This document shows, one piece after another, positions 49,512-57,942 of a DNA stretch of 64,000 bases. Position numbers and translations under genes: made by a program. The stretch covers positions 1-64,000 of the forward strand of contig JAGBXX010000034.1 in NCBI GenBank assembly GCA_017629035.1, given 5' to 3'. The notes below the pieces were generated by a model. It was not told the origin of the DNA and ran no database searches. It worked only from the letters and a program-made list of their open reading frames with translations. Each line of letters starts with the position of its first letter. Positions within the stretch are counted from its first letter, which is position 1. The DNA comes from Alistipes sp. Lineage in GTDB: Bacteria; Bacteroidota; Bacteroidia; Bacteroidales; Rikenellaceae.

Positions 49512-51929
49512 CTATCGAGCCACAAAGCGCTCTGAGCGCTGCTGAGCACCAGCCTTGCGCTCTGCTGCGGCACTCACAAGAGCCTCGGCACGAATCTGCT
49601 GAGCCTTAAACTTAAGCTCTGCGCTCTTTGCCTCAGAGTAGATAGGAAGCGTAACCTCGCTCTGGCGACCCTTAGCAACAGGCTCGCTGACAACTACGCT
49701 CTTAGGAAGCACCGAGCAGCTCTTAGCCGAAGCCATAGCCTCGTACTCCTCGACGCTCGAGCAGCCATCCTCCGTGAAGTATACCACCTCGCGATAGAGT
49801 CGGCAAGGGTTGCGCATATCGTCGTAGGCAACAGCGACAACGGTCATAACCTTATCGAAAGGTAGGAAGAAGTTAGCGCTCTCATAAGGAGCTCCATCCC
49901 AGAGATACTCATAAAATATCTCATCGGGATAATCCTCGGTATCAGTAAGATCGTTGCCATAGAAGTCGTAGTAGAACTCCGAGTACTCACCCTCGATCTC
50001 AACCTTAATAGGGATCAAGGCGTTGCCTGCGTACATGCCAAAGCCCTCATAGCCAGCAGCGACAAGCTCGTCGACGCTGAAATACTTATCAATCAAGACA
50101 CGGATGTCGATATCGGCATAGGTCACAGCATCGGTGTGGAATACTTCGCTGAAGTAGACATCGCTGAGGAACTCGCACTTATCAAAGCCCATGATCACAA
50201 TACCGAGCTTATAGTCAGTATCGGGAGCCAAGTCCCAAACAGTAGTTGTCTCATCGCCCTGCGTAAGCTCCCATGAGGCAAATACTGAGTAGTCGTTGTC
50301 GTAGCCACGCTTGATGATGACATTCTGGATATAGTCCTTAACATCATCGCCAGTGTAGTTTGCAGGATAGATCATCCAGTGGTAGGCATGACCCTTGTCC
50401 GAAGGGACAATCTCGATCCAGGCATTATCCACACCTGGGACAATATTTGTTGCGAAACTGCAATCCTCAGGGTTACCCGAAGCGAGGGTGTGGAATGGCT
50501 CACGCCAGATCTTCTGCGTTGTGAGCGTACCCGCCTTGTAGCCGAAGGCCACGATCGTGTAGTCGCTATCTGGACGCATGCTACCGAAAGTATTTGTAGA
50601 GTTGCCCTGGTAGGTGTACGAGCTAATGACGTAGTCGTACTCGCTCATGATAAGCTCGAAGAGCTCATCGTCGTTAAGGCCGCTAACAACATCGCTACGC
50701 AGCGGAAGAACTACATAAGGGTCGTTTGTAGTTGTCTGAGTCTTGACATCGACAGATGACTGCGTGAGGTTATTGAGCTCGATAGTGAGAACATTGTTCG
50801 AAGGGTCGAGGTGTGCCGATGTATGCTCTGTATAGCCTACCTCGCCGATGATATCGCAGTTGTTGTTCCACTTAGCTGCAAAGATATAGTACTTCGTATC
50901 GGCCTTACACTCAAACCAGCCATCCTCCAAGATATCCGAGAGGTTGTAGATATCAAAGAACTCTGTGCGCTCGCTGATATAACCCCAGTTCTGGAGCAGC
51001 TCGATTGTAGAGTCGATACTACCCTGCTGCACCACCTCCTTGAGGCTATCGGTGCCAAGGCTCTGCTTCCAATAGTTGAGCTCCTGCTCGGACATGATAC
51101 CACAATAGTAGTCTACGCCCGTGTGCGAAGGGGTAACGGTGTACTCCAAGATGAAGTCCTCCTCCTTGACCGAGAACTCAAAGGTGATATCGCCCTCGTG
51201 TGGAGGCTCAGTGCAGACCTCTACCGACATGATATCTGTTGTGCGCTCACCCTCGAGCGAGATACCATATACATATACAACATACTCTGTATTTGGCGTA
51301 AGCTGTGCAATGCGGATAGAGCCCTCAGAGCCTGTACCCACAATCTGCATCAAGAAGTCGGCAAGCGAGATGTCGTTAATCTCGGCCAAGTACTGGAAAT
51401 ACTCCAAGTCGGCCTGGAAAATATCGTTCTGATTGTCGTAGTACTCCCACGACTCCTTGTAGGTAACCATAGGCACCCACGTAAGCTCAGGGTCATCGGT
51501 AATTACAGACACGGTGATAGTCGTTGCATCGAAGTCGACAAGCTCAAGCTCAAGAGGTGCACCCTCAGAGGTTGTGACATAGTCCTGCGTAAGTGTCAGG
51601 ATTACATCATCGGCACTCTTATATCTGAGTGTCACCTGCGCACTACGCTGCTCGTGCGAGAAGTTGCCAGAGGCTGTAATCTCCAATACACCCTCCTCGT
51701 CGGCCTCAATCTCAAGCCACTCGGCATCGGTCACGGCCTCAATACGCTCGTCCGAGATAGGATTTACAATCTCGTAGCTAACACTCTCGGTGCCACCACG
51801 CTCCGAAAACTCAATCTCGGTCTTCGATACTTTAATCTCGCTCTTTGCTACAACATCGGGCTCTGGGTTGCAGGCAGCAAAGCCGAGAGCGAAGAGTAGC
51901 ATAGCGATAAATAGTCTAATGTGTTTCAT
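49512..51929 (-). CDS. Large BACON-domain surface lipoprotein (805 residues)
   Basis: A lipoprotein with lipobox FAAC (C20). A BACON-like module (about 30-115) has SKTEIEFSERGGTESVSY and ends in the 'VTLRYKSADDVILTLTQD' strand. Fn3-like modules follow (LVDFDATTITVSVITDD, FEFSVKEEDFILEYTVTPS, IELNNLTQSSVDVKTQT). The C-terminal 60 residues are Ala/Lys/Arg/Glu-rich, as in the 932-residue protein. The string DLEYFQYLAEINDISLADF matches the conserved segment of the 619- and 378-residue paralogues. It is probably surface-exposed, with unknown binding function. Confidence 0.72.
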   Translation of the reverse strand: MKHIRLFIAMLLFALGFAACNPEPDVVAKSEIKVSKTEIEFSERGGTESVSYEIVNPISDERIEAVTDAEWLEIEADEEGVLEITASGNFSHEQRSAQVTLRYKSADDVILTLTQDYVTTSEGAPLELELVDFDATTITVSVITDDPELTWVPMVTYKESWEYYDNQNDIFQADLEYFQYLAEINDISLADFLMQIVGTGSEGSIRIAQLTPNTEYVVYVYGISLEGERTTDIMSVEVCTEPPHEGDITFEFSVKEEDFILEYTVTPSHTGVDYYCGIMSEQELNYWKQSLGTDSLKEVVQQGSIDSTIELLQNWGYISERTEFFDIYNLSDILEDGWFECKADTKYYIFAAKWNNNCDIIGEVGYTEHTSAHLDPSNNVLTIELNNLTQSSVDVKTQTTTNDPYVVLPLRSDVVSGLNDDELFELIMSEYDYVISSYTYQGNSTNTFGSMRPDSDYTIVAFGYKAGTLTTQKIWREPFHTLASGNPEDCSFATNIVPGVDNAWIEIVPSDKGHAYHWMIYPANYTGDDVKDYIQNVIIKRGYDNDYSVFASWELTQGDETTTVWDLAPDTDYKLGIVIMGFDKCEFLSDVYFSEVFHTDAVTYADIDIRVLIDKYFSVDELVAAGYEGFGMYAGNALIPIKVEIEGEYSEFYYDFYGNDLTDTEDYPDEIFYEYLWDGAPYESANFFLPFDKVMTVVAVAYDDMRNPCRLYREVVYFTEDGCSSVEEYEAMASAKSCSVLPKSVVVSEPVAKGRQSEVTLPIYSEAKSAELKFKAQQIRAEALVSAAAERKAGAQQRSERFVAR

Positions 51930-51956
51930 ACTCTTAAATAGATATTATGTGTAATG

Positions 51957-51964
51957 CAAAGATA
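51957..51964 (-). promoter_or_regulatory. -7 element of the 805-residue lipoprotein
   Basis: Minus-strand TATCTTTG, 28 bp before the ATG at 51929; -33 not clear. Confidence 0.42.
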
Positions 51965-52155
51965 TACAATTATTTCTTAAATAAAACACCTGACAAGAAA
52001 AAAAATAAAATGGTTTTTTTGCAACCCAAACCTCACAAAAACAGCTTCGAACTCTTGTGGGGCATTACTGACAGGCCCAATAGAGCAGTTACGGCTATTA
52101 ATCGGTGAAATACAACAAATTATAGCGACATATTAGCACGAGAAAAAATTTTTGC

Positions 52156-52163
52156 TACCTTTG
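52156..52163 (+). promoter_or_regulatory. -7 element of fabD
   Basis: TACCTTTG, 37 bp before the fabD ATG. The -33 position has TTAG (52133-52136), a near match. Nothing else is seen in 51965-52155. Confidence 0.5.
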
Positions 52164-52199
52164 TGGCCGAAACATTGAATTAACAAAAGCTTGAAAACT

Positions 52200-53081
52200 A
52201 TGAAGCACGCTTATGTATTTCCAGGCCAGGGTTCACAGGCCGTAGGTATGGGTAAGGATATCTACGACAACGTTCCTGAGGCTAAGGAGCTCTTTGAGAA
52301 GGCTAACGAGATTCTCGGTTTTAGAATTACAGATATCATGTTTGCAGGCACCCCTGAGGAGCTTAAGCAGACAAAGGTTACACAGCCAGCAGTATTCCTC
52401 CACTCAGTGATCTTGGCTAAGGCTCTTGGCGCTAAGCCAGATGCTGTTGCAGGTCACTCACTCGGCGAGTTCTCAGCACTTGTAGTTGCTGGTGCACTCT
52501 CTTTCGAGGATGGTTTGAAGCTCGTATCTAAGCGAGCTATGGCTATGCAGCAGTGCTGCGAGCAGCAGCCAGGTGGCATGGCAGCAGTTCTCGGTCTTGA
52601 TGACAAGACTATCGAGGATGTATGTGCTGCTGTCGAGGGCACAGTCGTTGCCGCTAACTACAACTGCCCTGGTCAGCTCGTTATCTCAGGTGCTGATGCA
52701 GCGGTTGACGAGGCATGTGTAAAGCTCAAGGAGGCTGGTGCACGTCGTGCATTGCGTCTGCCTGTAGGTGGTGCTTTCCACTCTCCACTCATGGAGCCAG
52801 CACGCCAGGAGCTCGAGCAGGCTATCGCCGAGGCTCAGTTCATGACACCTTCATGCCCTGTATACCAGAATGTCGACGCTCAGCCATATACCGACGCTGA
52901 GACTATCAAGAAGAACCTTATCGCTCAGCTCACAGCTCCAGTACGTTGGACTCAAATTGTTGAGAATATGATTGCTGATGGCGTAACTGAGTTTACTGAG
53001 GTAGGTCCAGGCAACGTGCTCCAGGGTCTTGTATCGAAGGTTAGCCGTGAGGTGGCTGTAGAGTCAAAGTCTACGCTATAA
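52200..53081 (+). CDS. fabD: Malonyl-CoA:ACP transacylase FabD
   Basis: A 293-residue enzyme that loads malonyl onto acyl carrier protein for fatty-acid synthesis. It has the N-terminal FPGQGSQ (7-13), the nucleophile S87 in GHSLGE, R112, and catalytic H194 in GAFHSP. The frame continues to a TTG at 52191, but the ATG at 52200 gives the standard start. It is a single-gene unit here, with a -7 element upstream and a strong terminator. Confidence 0.96.
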   Translation: MKHAYVFPGQGSQAVGMGKDIYDNVPEAKELFEKANEILGFRITDIMFAGTPEELKQTKVTQPAVFLHSVILAKALGAKPDAVAGHSLGEFSALVVAGALSFEDGLKLVSKRAMAMQQCCEQQPGGMAAVLGLDDKTIEDVCAAVEGTVVAANYNCPGQLVISGADAAVDEACVKLKEAGARRALRLPVGGAFHSPLMEPARQELEQAIAEAQFMTPSCPVYQNVDAQPYTDAETIKKNLIAQLTAPVRWTQIVENMIADGVTEFTEVGPGNVLQGLVSKVSREVAVESKSTL

Positions 53082-53108
53082 TCCGAAGGCTAAAAGCAAA
53101 GTGAGTAG

Positions 53109-53147
53109 TTCCCGTCAAGCGACGCTTGGCGGGAATTATTGTTTTTG
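53109..53147 (+). terminator. terminator after fabD
   Basis: TTCCCGTCAAGC pairs with GCTTGGCGGGAA (53109-53135) with one G-U pair and a short GAC loop, followed by a T-rich tail. Confidence 0.88.
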
Positions 53148-53151
53148 GGCG

Positions 53152-53186
53152 TGTCATTTCACCCCCACATTTTGTCATTTCGCCCC
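53152..53186 (+). repeat. two phased direct repeats upstream of the sigma-54 site
   Basis: TGTCATTTCACCCC (53152-53165) and TGTCATTTCGCCCC (53173-53186) differ at one base and are offset by exactly 21 bp, two helical turns. They lie 49-83 bp upstream of the -24 box at 53235, a typical place for enhancer-binding-protein sites. Confidence 0.55.
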
Positions 53187-53234
53187 AAGAGCAAAATATT
53201 GCAAACAGCTAAAGACCCAAAGCTAACTCACTGA

Positions 53235-53251
53235 TTGGCACGCACTTTGCA
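53235..53251 (+). promoter_or_regulatory. sigma-54 (RpoN) promoter of the ECF sigma gene
   Basis: TTGGCACG-CACT-TTGCA matches the -24/-12 consensus TTGGCACG-N4-TTGC[AT] at every fixed position, with correct 5-bp spacing between TGGCAC and TTGC. The predicted start near 53263 gives a leader of about 160 nt. No TAnnTTTG element is evident in 53252-53423. Confidence 0.6.
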
Positions 53252-53423
53252 ACAACAATGCCGAATTATTGGGTTTAAAAGTCGAGATTTTGGCACAACA
53301 ACGAATTTTGCAGTTTGCGAAAATATTCATAACTTGCAGTCGAAATTAAAATTAATAACTAAAAAAAACTGTACTGCCTATCGACAAAACTCTACTCTTG
53401 AACTAACTTAAAATATTGAGAGT

Positions 53424-54014
53424 ATGAACGCGAATGTAAGTATGTTGAGCGACCGTGTGTTGCTTAATAATTACCTTTCGGGGGATAGGAGTGCTATATC
53501 TGAGCTTATCGAGCGCCACAGTCAGCGTGTGCGCAACTATATCGGCATGATGGTTCGTGACAACGACATCGCCGACGATATCTTCCAGGAGACATTTATT
53601 AAGGCCGTAAGGGTTATTGACGAGGGTCGCTACACCGACTCTGGCAAGTTCCTGTCGTGGGTATTGCGTATTGCCCACAACAGAGTTCTCGACCACTTCC
53701 GTCGTGAGAAGTCGAGCCGTCAGCTCAATGAGGCTGAGGCAGGCTACGATATGATTGGCACTATGCGCATTGCCGAGCCTAATACCGAGGATGAGCTCGT
53801 GCAGGGCGAGATCGAACAGACCGTACGCAACCTCGTGGATCTTCTGCCCGAGGAGCAGCAGGAGGTGGTACGCCTACGCTACTACTCTAAGCTCTCGTTT
53901 GCCGAGATTGCCGACGAGACTGGCGTGAGCATCAACACTGCTCTGGGTCGTATGCGCTATGCGCTTATCAACCTGCGCAAGATGATCAAGGATAATAATA
54001 TCGTATTAAGTTAA
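53424..54014 (+). CDS. RNA polymerase sigma factor, ECF/sigma-70 family
   Basis: A 196-residue ECF sigma factor. Region 2 (about 18-95) includes DIADDIFQETFIKAVR and WVLRIAHNRVLDHFRR. After a short linker, region 4 (about 130-190) has LLPEEQQEVVRLRYYSKLSFAEIADETGVSINTALGRMRYAL, here cited in part only to show the HTH. No anti-sigma gene of the FecR or zinc-type follows; instead a 41-codon ORF and two hairpins do. A sigma-54-type promoter lies upstream, which is unusual. Confidence 0.92.
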   Translation: MNANVSMLSDRVLLNNYLSGDRSAISELIERHSQRVRNYIGMMVRDNDIADDIFQETFIKAVRVIDEGRYTDSGKFLSWVLRIAHNRVLDHFRREKSSRQLNEAEAGYDMIGTMRIAEPNTEDELVQGEIEQTVRNLVDLLPEEQQEVVRLRYYSKLSFAEIADETGVSINTALGRMRYALINLRKMIKDNNIVLS

Positions 54015-54078
54015 CTCCTCGCACAATAAAGCCGAGCTGGGCACGTTTAGATATCAAACAATCTAAACAGGGCTGCCT

Positions 54079-54204
54079 ATGCAAGAAATTGACAATCGCA
54101 CGTTACAACTTTACAGTGAGGAGGATATGCTTATGAATGATGTGGTGGGTGGAGATCACGAGTTGCTATTTTTGGACAGCTATCTCGCCGACATCTTTCG
54201 ATAA
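54079..54204 (+). CDS. 41-residue small protein downstream of the sigma factor
   Basis: A short ORF with ATG at 54079 and TAA at 54202-54204, 64 nt after the sigma stop. The protein is acidic (MQEIDNRTLQLYSEEDM, then GGDHELLFLDSYLADIF). It has no TM segment or cysteines. I do not recognise a family. Its position and strand suggest co-transcription with the sigma factor, and it could be a small anti-sigma or accessory peptide. It may also be a chance ORF. Confidence 0.42.
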   Translation: MQEIDNRTLQLYSEEDMLMNDVVGGDHELLFLDSYLADIFR

Positions 54205-54257
54205 TTATCTCTACCAGCATCAAGAGCATAACCGAAATTAGGTTAGTATTATTTGTG

Positions 54258-54313
54258 ACAAAATCGCCGATTTTGTACACCAGAGGGCTATCTCCCAGAG
54301 GGGTGATAGCCCT
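54258..54313 (+). repeat. two hairpins between the small ORF and the lipocalin gene
   Basis: ACAAAATCG-C-CGATTTTGT (54258-54276) is a near-perfect palindrome. AGGGCTATC (54284-54292) pairs with GATAGCCCT (54305-54313), with inner CCC/GGG pairs. Neither has a T run; together they may act as a terminator or an operator before the lipocalin gene. Confidence 0.45.
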
Positions 54314-54353
54314 TATGGCATAATAAATGTATCTCGATAGTAAAACAACAGCT

Positions 54354-54872
54354 ATGAACAAGGGATATATTTTAGTTATGACAGCAATGTTATTTACAGC
54401 ACTCTCGTCGAGTGCTAAGAGTTTTGAGATAGACCGCACCACAGTGCGTGACGTGGAGCTTAAGCGCTACATGGGGCGCTGGTACGAGATAGCTCGCTTC
54501 GACCACTCCTTTGAGCGCAACATGGAGTACTGCGAGGCCTTCTATGCGCTGCACGACGACGGTACAATATCGGTCACCAACACCGGCATAAACACCAAGA
54601 CTGAGCGGCGCAAGACTGCATACGGCAAGGCTAAGCCTGGAGATCAACCAGGGCAGCTGCGGGTATCGTTCTTCTGGTTCTTCTACTCGGACTACAACAT
54701 CCTGGCTCTTGACGAGGAGTATGAGTGGGCACTTGTGGGCAGCAAATCGGATAAATATCTATGGATACTCGCCCGCACACGCCACCTCGACAGCAAGACC
54801 AAGAACAATATCATAGCCATTGCCAGCAGCCGAGGCTACGACACCTCGAAGCTGATATGGGTAAGGCAGTAA
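54354..54872 (+). CDS. Blc-type lipocalin (secreted)
   Basis: A 172-residue bacterial lipocalin. A signal peptide (about 1-22, without lipobox) precedes the barrel. Hallmark MGRWYEIARFDHSFER (GRWYEIAR at 41-48) and further strands (DGTISVTNTG, GQLRVSFFWFFYSDYNILALD, YLWILARTRHLD) match the Blc family, which binds lipids in the envelope. Blc is often outer-membrane anchored; the lack of a lipobox cysteine suggests a periplasmic form. The frame runs back to 54327, but the signal starts at the ATG at 54354. Confidence 0.9.
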   Translation: MNKGYILVMTAMLFTALSSSAKSFEIDRTTVRDVELKRYMGRWYEIARFDHSFERNMEYCEAFYALHDDGTISVTNTGINTKTERRKTAYGKAKPGDQPGQLRVSFFWFFYSDYNILALDEEYEWALVGSKSDKYLWILARTRHLDSKTKNNIIAIASSRGYDTSKLIWVRQ

Positions 54873-54873
54873 C

Positions 54874-54917
54874 AAAAAAAATAGGTGTTATCCCCGCCGA
54901 GGATAACACCTATTTTT
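54874..54917. terminator. bidirectional terminator between lipocalin and glycan locus
   Basis: ATAGGTGTTATCC (54881-54893) pairs with GGATAACACCTAT (54901-54913), flanked by A7 on the left and T5 on the right. It serves the lipocalin gene and the convergent GT2 gene. Confidence 0.92.
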
Positions 54918-54919
54918 AT

Positions 54920-55861
54920 CTATTTGAACAGAGCCACTAACTTGGTAAGTAGCTGTGCCACGATAGGCACATCGGAGCCACCGCCCCTGATCTTTGCACC
55001 ACGCACAGCCTCGGCCAACCATGGATACTCCTTGAAGAGATCCAGACGGTAGAAGATAGAGTACCAGCCGGCTTGAATAAGTATGTCGTCAAAAATGCAA
55101 GCAACAGGGTTAACCTCCTGAGGCACATTGCAATACTTTTGATAGAGATCAATAAAGTTAAGCGCATACTCTCTTTTGCGCTTGCGACGCTGCTGGCTGG
55201 TGAGAGCCGTAGCCACACCCTTGCGATAGTGGTATATATCCTCATCGAGATATGCTACGCTCTTGGCAAGACCCACAATCTGTGTCGACACAAAGCAGTC
55301 CTCGGCATAGCCATACTTAGGCACAGCGATATCGTTCTCTGTAAAGAGCGCTCGGCGCACACACTTGTTGCATAGTGTACCAAACGAGCGGTGGTTGTAC
55401 ATATTACGCACGTAGAGTCGCTGCTCACCAGCGCCATAGGCACGCTCCTTCTTCACACTTGAGCGTGTAGGATACTCCTTCACGTAGTTAAAGTATACGA
55501 TATCTGCTCCACTCTCTGCAATCTTGGCTGCAATCTTAGCTATAGAGCCCTCCGAGAGCCAGTCGTCGGAGTCCACGTTGTAGATATAATCTCCCGTGGC
55601 GTGCTCCAGACCTGTGCGTCGTGCCGCAGGAAGACCTCCGTTGGCCTTGTGAACAATCTTGATCTGTGGGCGCAGGTGCTCATACTTCTGGGCAATAAGC
55701 TCCTCGAGAAGCTCGATAGAGCGATCCTTCGTGCCGTCGTTGACAAAGATAAACTCAATATGTGGATATGACTGTGAGAGAATGGAGTTGGCAAACTCTA
55801 CAATATAGTTCTCCACACCATAGATTGGGGCAATAATCGAAATTGTAATATTCTGCTGCAT
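54920..55861 (-). CDS. Family 2 glycosyltransferase
   Basis: A 313-residue GT-A-fold transferase: SIIAPIYGVENYI, then IEFIFVNDGTKD, then the metal/donor site YNVDSDDW (DSDD at 97-100). The C-terminal third contains a helical region likely to contact the lipid or membrane acceptor. It is the last gene of a five-gene minus-strand operon (LicD-LicD-fusion-SDR-GT2). It probably adds a sugar to the surface glycan made by this locus; donor and acceptor are unknown. Confidence 0.9.
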   Translation of the reverse strand: MQQNITISIIAPIYGVENYIVEFANSILSQSYPHIEFIFVNDGTKDRSIELLEELIAQKYEHLRPQIKIVHKANGGLPAARRTGLEHATGDYIYNVDSDDWLSEGSIAKIAAKIAESGADIVYFNYVKEYPTRSSVKKERAYGAGEQRLYVRNMYNHRSFGTLCNKCVRRALFTENDIAVPKYGYAEDCFVSTQIVGLAKSVAYLDEDIYHYRKGVATALTSQQRRKRKREYALNFIDLYQKYCNVPQEVNPVACIFDDILIQAGWYSIFYRLDLFKEYPWLAEAVRGAKIRGGGSDVPIVAQLLTKLVALFK

Positions 55862-55870
55862 AAATACTTA

Positions 55871-56590
55871 CTACTTAAAGCTATAACCACCACTAATCTC
55901 CAAAACAGAGCCATTAACAAAGCCGTTGTTGATGCAAAAACGCACCGCATCGGCCACCTCCTCAGGTGTTGCAAAACGCTTAACGGCGCTCTTGGCATAG
56001 ATATTATCACGAATATGCTGTGGTTTTGTCGCCTGCCACTCTGTCTCGACAAAGCCTGGGGCAATGGCATTAACCGTGGTGTCGGTGCCCTCGAAACACT
56101 TCACGAGATTTAGCGCAAGGGCGTGCACCGCAGCCTTAGTAACACCATAGGCCAACGACGTGCCGTGAGGATATACACCCATCAACGAGCCAATGAAGAT
56201 AATGCGGCTACCATTTGGGATACGACGATATAGATCACGTATGAGATAGAGGCTACTATTAACATTCACCTGCATAGTCCTCTCCCAATCCTCATCGGTA
56301 ATCGACTCGAGGTCGCAGCGCAGCGTTGCTCCTGCGTTGCAGACAATGCAATCTATGGTCTCAAGCTTTGCCATACGTGCCGCGAACTCACGCATAGCCA
56401 TCTTGTCCGTCTGGTCGGCCTTGATTATCTCGAAGTGGGGCGACACCTTGGCGAGCTGCTCACGGCAATCATCCGCAGCCTTCTGGTCGTGGGCATAGGT
56501 AACAACGACATGGTAGCCCTCCTTGAGGAGCATACGAGCCACTGCAAGGCCGATACCCTTTGTTGCACCCGTAACTATTGCGTTTCTCAT
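55871..56590 (-). CDS. Short-chain dehydrogenase/reductase
   Basis: A 239-residue classical SDR. The nucleotide-binding motif TGATKGIG (7-14), NAG (85-87), and catalytic S135, Y148 and K152 (YGVTK) are all present. It resembles FabG-type reductases, but the locus suggests a role in making or modifying an activated sugar or polyol rather than in fatty-acid synthesis. Its ATG overlaps the stop of the fusion gene by 4 nt, so translation is coupled. It may be the partner dehydrogenase for the alditol precursor. Confidence 0.88.
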   Translation of the reverse strand: MRNAIVTGATKGIGLAVARMLLKEGYHVVVTYAHDQKAADDCREQLAKVSPHFEIIKADQTDKMAMREFAARMAKLETIDCIVCNAGATLRCDLESITDEDWERTMQVNVNSSLYLIRDLYRRIPNGSRIIFIGSLMGVYPHGTSLAYGVTKAAVHALALNLVKCFEGTDTTVNAIAPGFVETEWQATKPQHIRDNIYAKSAVKRFATPEEVADAVRFCINNGFVNGSVLEISGGYSFK

Positions 56591-57933
56591 AGTTCAAAGA
56601 AGTTAATACGATCGGTAAACTGCTGCATGACACGTGCCATGGCAATACTCTCCTGCGGACGCAGACGTGCCGAGGTAAGACGGTGGTTGATGATGCAGGC
56701 CACGAACTCCTGAAGCTCATATCTCAGGCCTGGCTCATCCCACTTATAGAAGTATTTCTTATTCTCGTTCTGATCCTCGTAGCGAAGCTCAAAATAGTCG
56801 GTCTTCCACCATGGCGAGGGGACATAGGCATAGCCCTTAGTTCCCGAGATCACGAGGTTGCCCTCTGTCTTCACGCCCAGGCCGAGCTGGAACGAGGCAA
56901 CGGCACTCTTATAACGCACAATACCTCGTGTATATACATCCACACCATCGTCATTAAGACGGCTGTAGAGGTTGATATTCTCATACTCTGTGCCGAGCAG
57001 TCGCACAATAGGAAGGAGTGGATAGGAGCCCATCTCGTAGATCGAGCCTCCCGCCTGCTTAGGGTCGAGCTCACGGCGCAGCTTATCCCTACCCCAGAGC
57101 TTTGACTCCGAGGCATCGATACCCACAACATCGCCAATCAAGCCACTCTTAATCAGTGTTATAAGATGGTTAAACGCAGGGCAATATGCCGTCTTATTAG
57201 CCTCAACAAGCACCAGACCACGCTCCTCGGCAAGCGCAAATAGCTCCTTGGCATGAGCCTCGCTAAGCACCATAGGGGTCTCGCACAACACATGGCAGCC
57301 ATGCTCCAGGGCATACTTAGCCTGAGTGTAGTGCATGAGATGTGGCGTAGCGATATATACCGCATCGACACTCTCGACAAGCTCCTCGAAGCTACTTGCA
57401 ACCCTCGCACCCTCGGGGCATAGCTCCGCCGCAGCCTCCGCCGCAGTATCGTAGAGAGCCTCGATACGCACAGCATCGACCTTCTGCGACTCAGCAACAA
57501 GGCGTCGGGCGATACGTCCGCAGCCAACAATACCAAGGCGCACGATAGTCTCGCTCTCGGCACGCAGCATAGTCGACGAAACACCCTCGGTACGAGGCAG
57601 ATATACCACATCGCAGAACTCTTTGAGGTAGTCGAACTTACCCTCCCAGTCCGAGCCTATAGCAAAGACATCGACATCGTACTTAAGTATGTCGTCTATC
57701 TTTTGCCCCACGTAGTCCTCGATAATCACCTGGTCTACAAAGCCTGTTGCCTTGACCGCCTCGACACGCTCAAGCACATTGTTACGCACATTGAGTTTAC
57801 CACGGTCACGGTCAAAGCTATCGTTGGTAACACCCACGATAAGGTAGTCGCCAAGCTCCTTAGCTCGTCTAAGCAGGTTGACATGACCCTCGTGCAAGAG
57901 GTCGTAGGTGCCGTATGTAATAACTTTCTTCAT
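56587..57933 (-). CDS. Fused cytidylyltransferase (TagD-like) and Gfo/Idh/MocA oxidoreductase
   Basis: A 448-residue two-domain protein. Residues 1-125 are a TagD/GCT-like nucleotidyltransferase with GTYDLLHEGHVNLL (HxGH at 14-17) and RTEGVSSTMLR (114-124), which activate an alditol phosphate as a CDP derivative. Residues about 130-448 are a Gfo/Idh/MocA domain with GIVGCGRIA (134-142). The usual EKP motif reads ETP (218-220), so the family lysine is replaced by threonine. The fusion suggests one protein that reduces or oxidises a sugar and activates its alditol phosphate. It lies between a LicD gene (9 nt) and the SDR gene (4-nt overlap). Confidence 0.9.
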   Translation of the reverse strand: MKKVITYGTYDLLHEGHVNLLRRAKELGDYLIVGVTNDSFDRDRGKLNVRNNVLERVEAVKATGFVDQVIIEDYVGQKIDDILKYDVDVFAIGSDWEGKFDYLKEFCDVVYLPRTEGVSSTMLRAESETIVRLGIVGCGRIARRLVAESQKVDAVRIEALYDTAAEAAAELCPEGARVASSFEELVESVDAVYIATPHLMHYTQAKYALEHGCHVLCETPMVLSEAHAKELFALAEERGLVLVEANKTAYCPAFNHLITLIKSGLIGDVVGIDASESKLWGRDKLRRELDPKQAGGSIYEMGSYPLLPIVRLLGTEYENINLYSRLNDDGVDVYTRGIVRYKSAVASFQLGLGVKTEGNLVISGTKGYAYVPSPWWKTDYFELRYEDQNENKKYFYKWDEPGLRYELQEFVACIINHRLTSARLRPQESIAMARVMQQFTDRINFFEL

Positions 57934-57942
57934 ACTAAAAGT

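Noticed and set aside
50811..51899. 362-residue plus-strand open frame opposite the 805-residue lipoprotein gene
   Set aside because: It lies wholly antisense to a well-supported lipoprotein gene with a signal peptide, lipobox and conserved modules; the translation is rich in Leu/His/Cys/Arg without recognisable domains, as expected of a shadow frame.
53290..53330. Second sigma-54 site (TTGGCAC followed by TTGCA)
   Set aside because: The spacing between the boxes is 11 bp instead of 5, so it cannot be a -24/-12 promoter.
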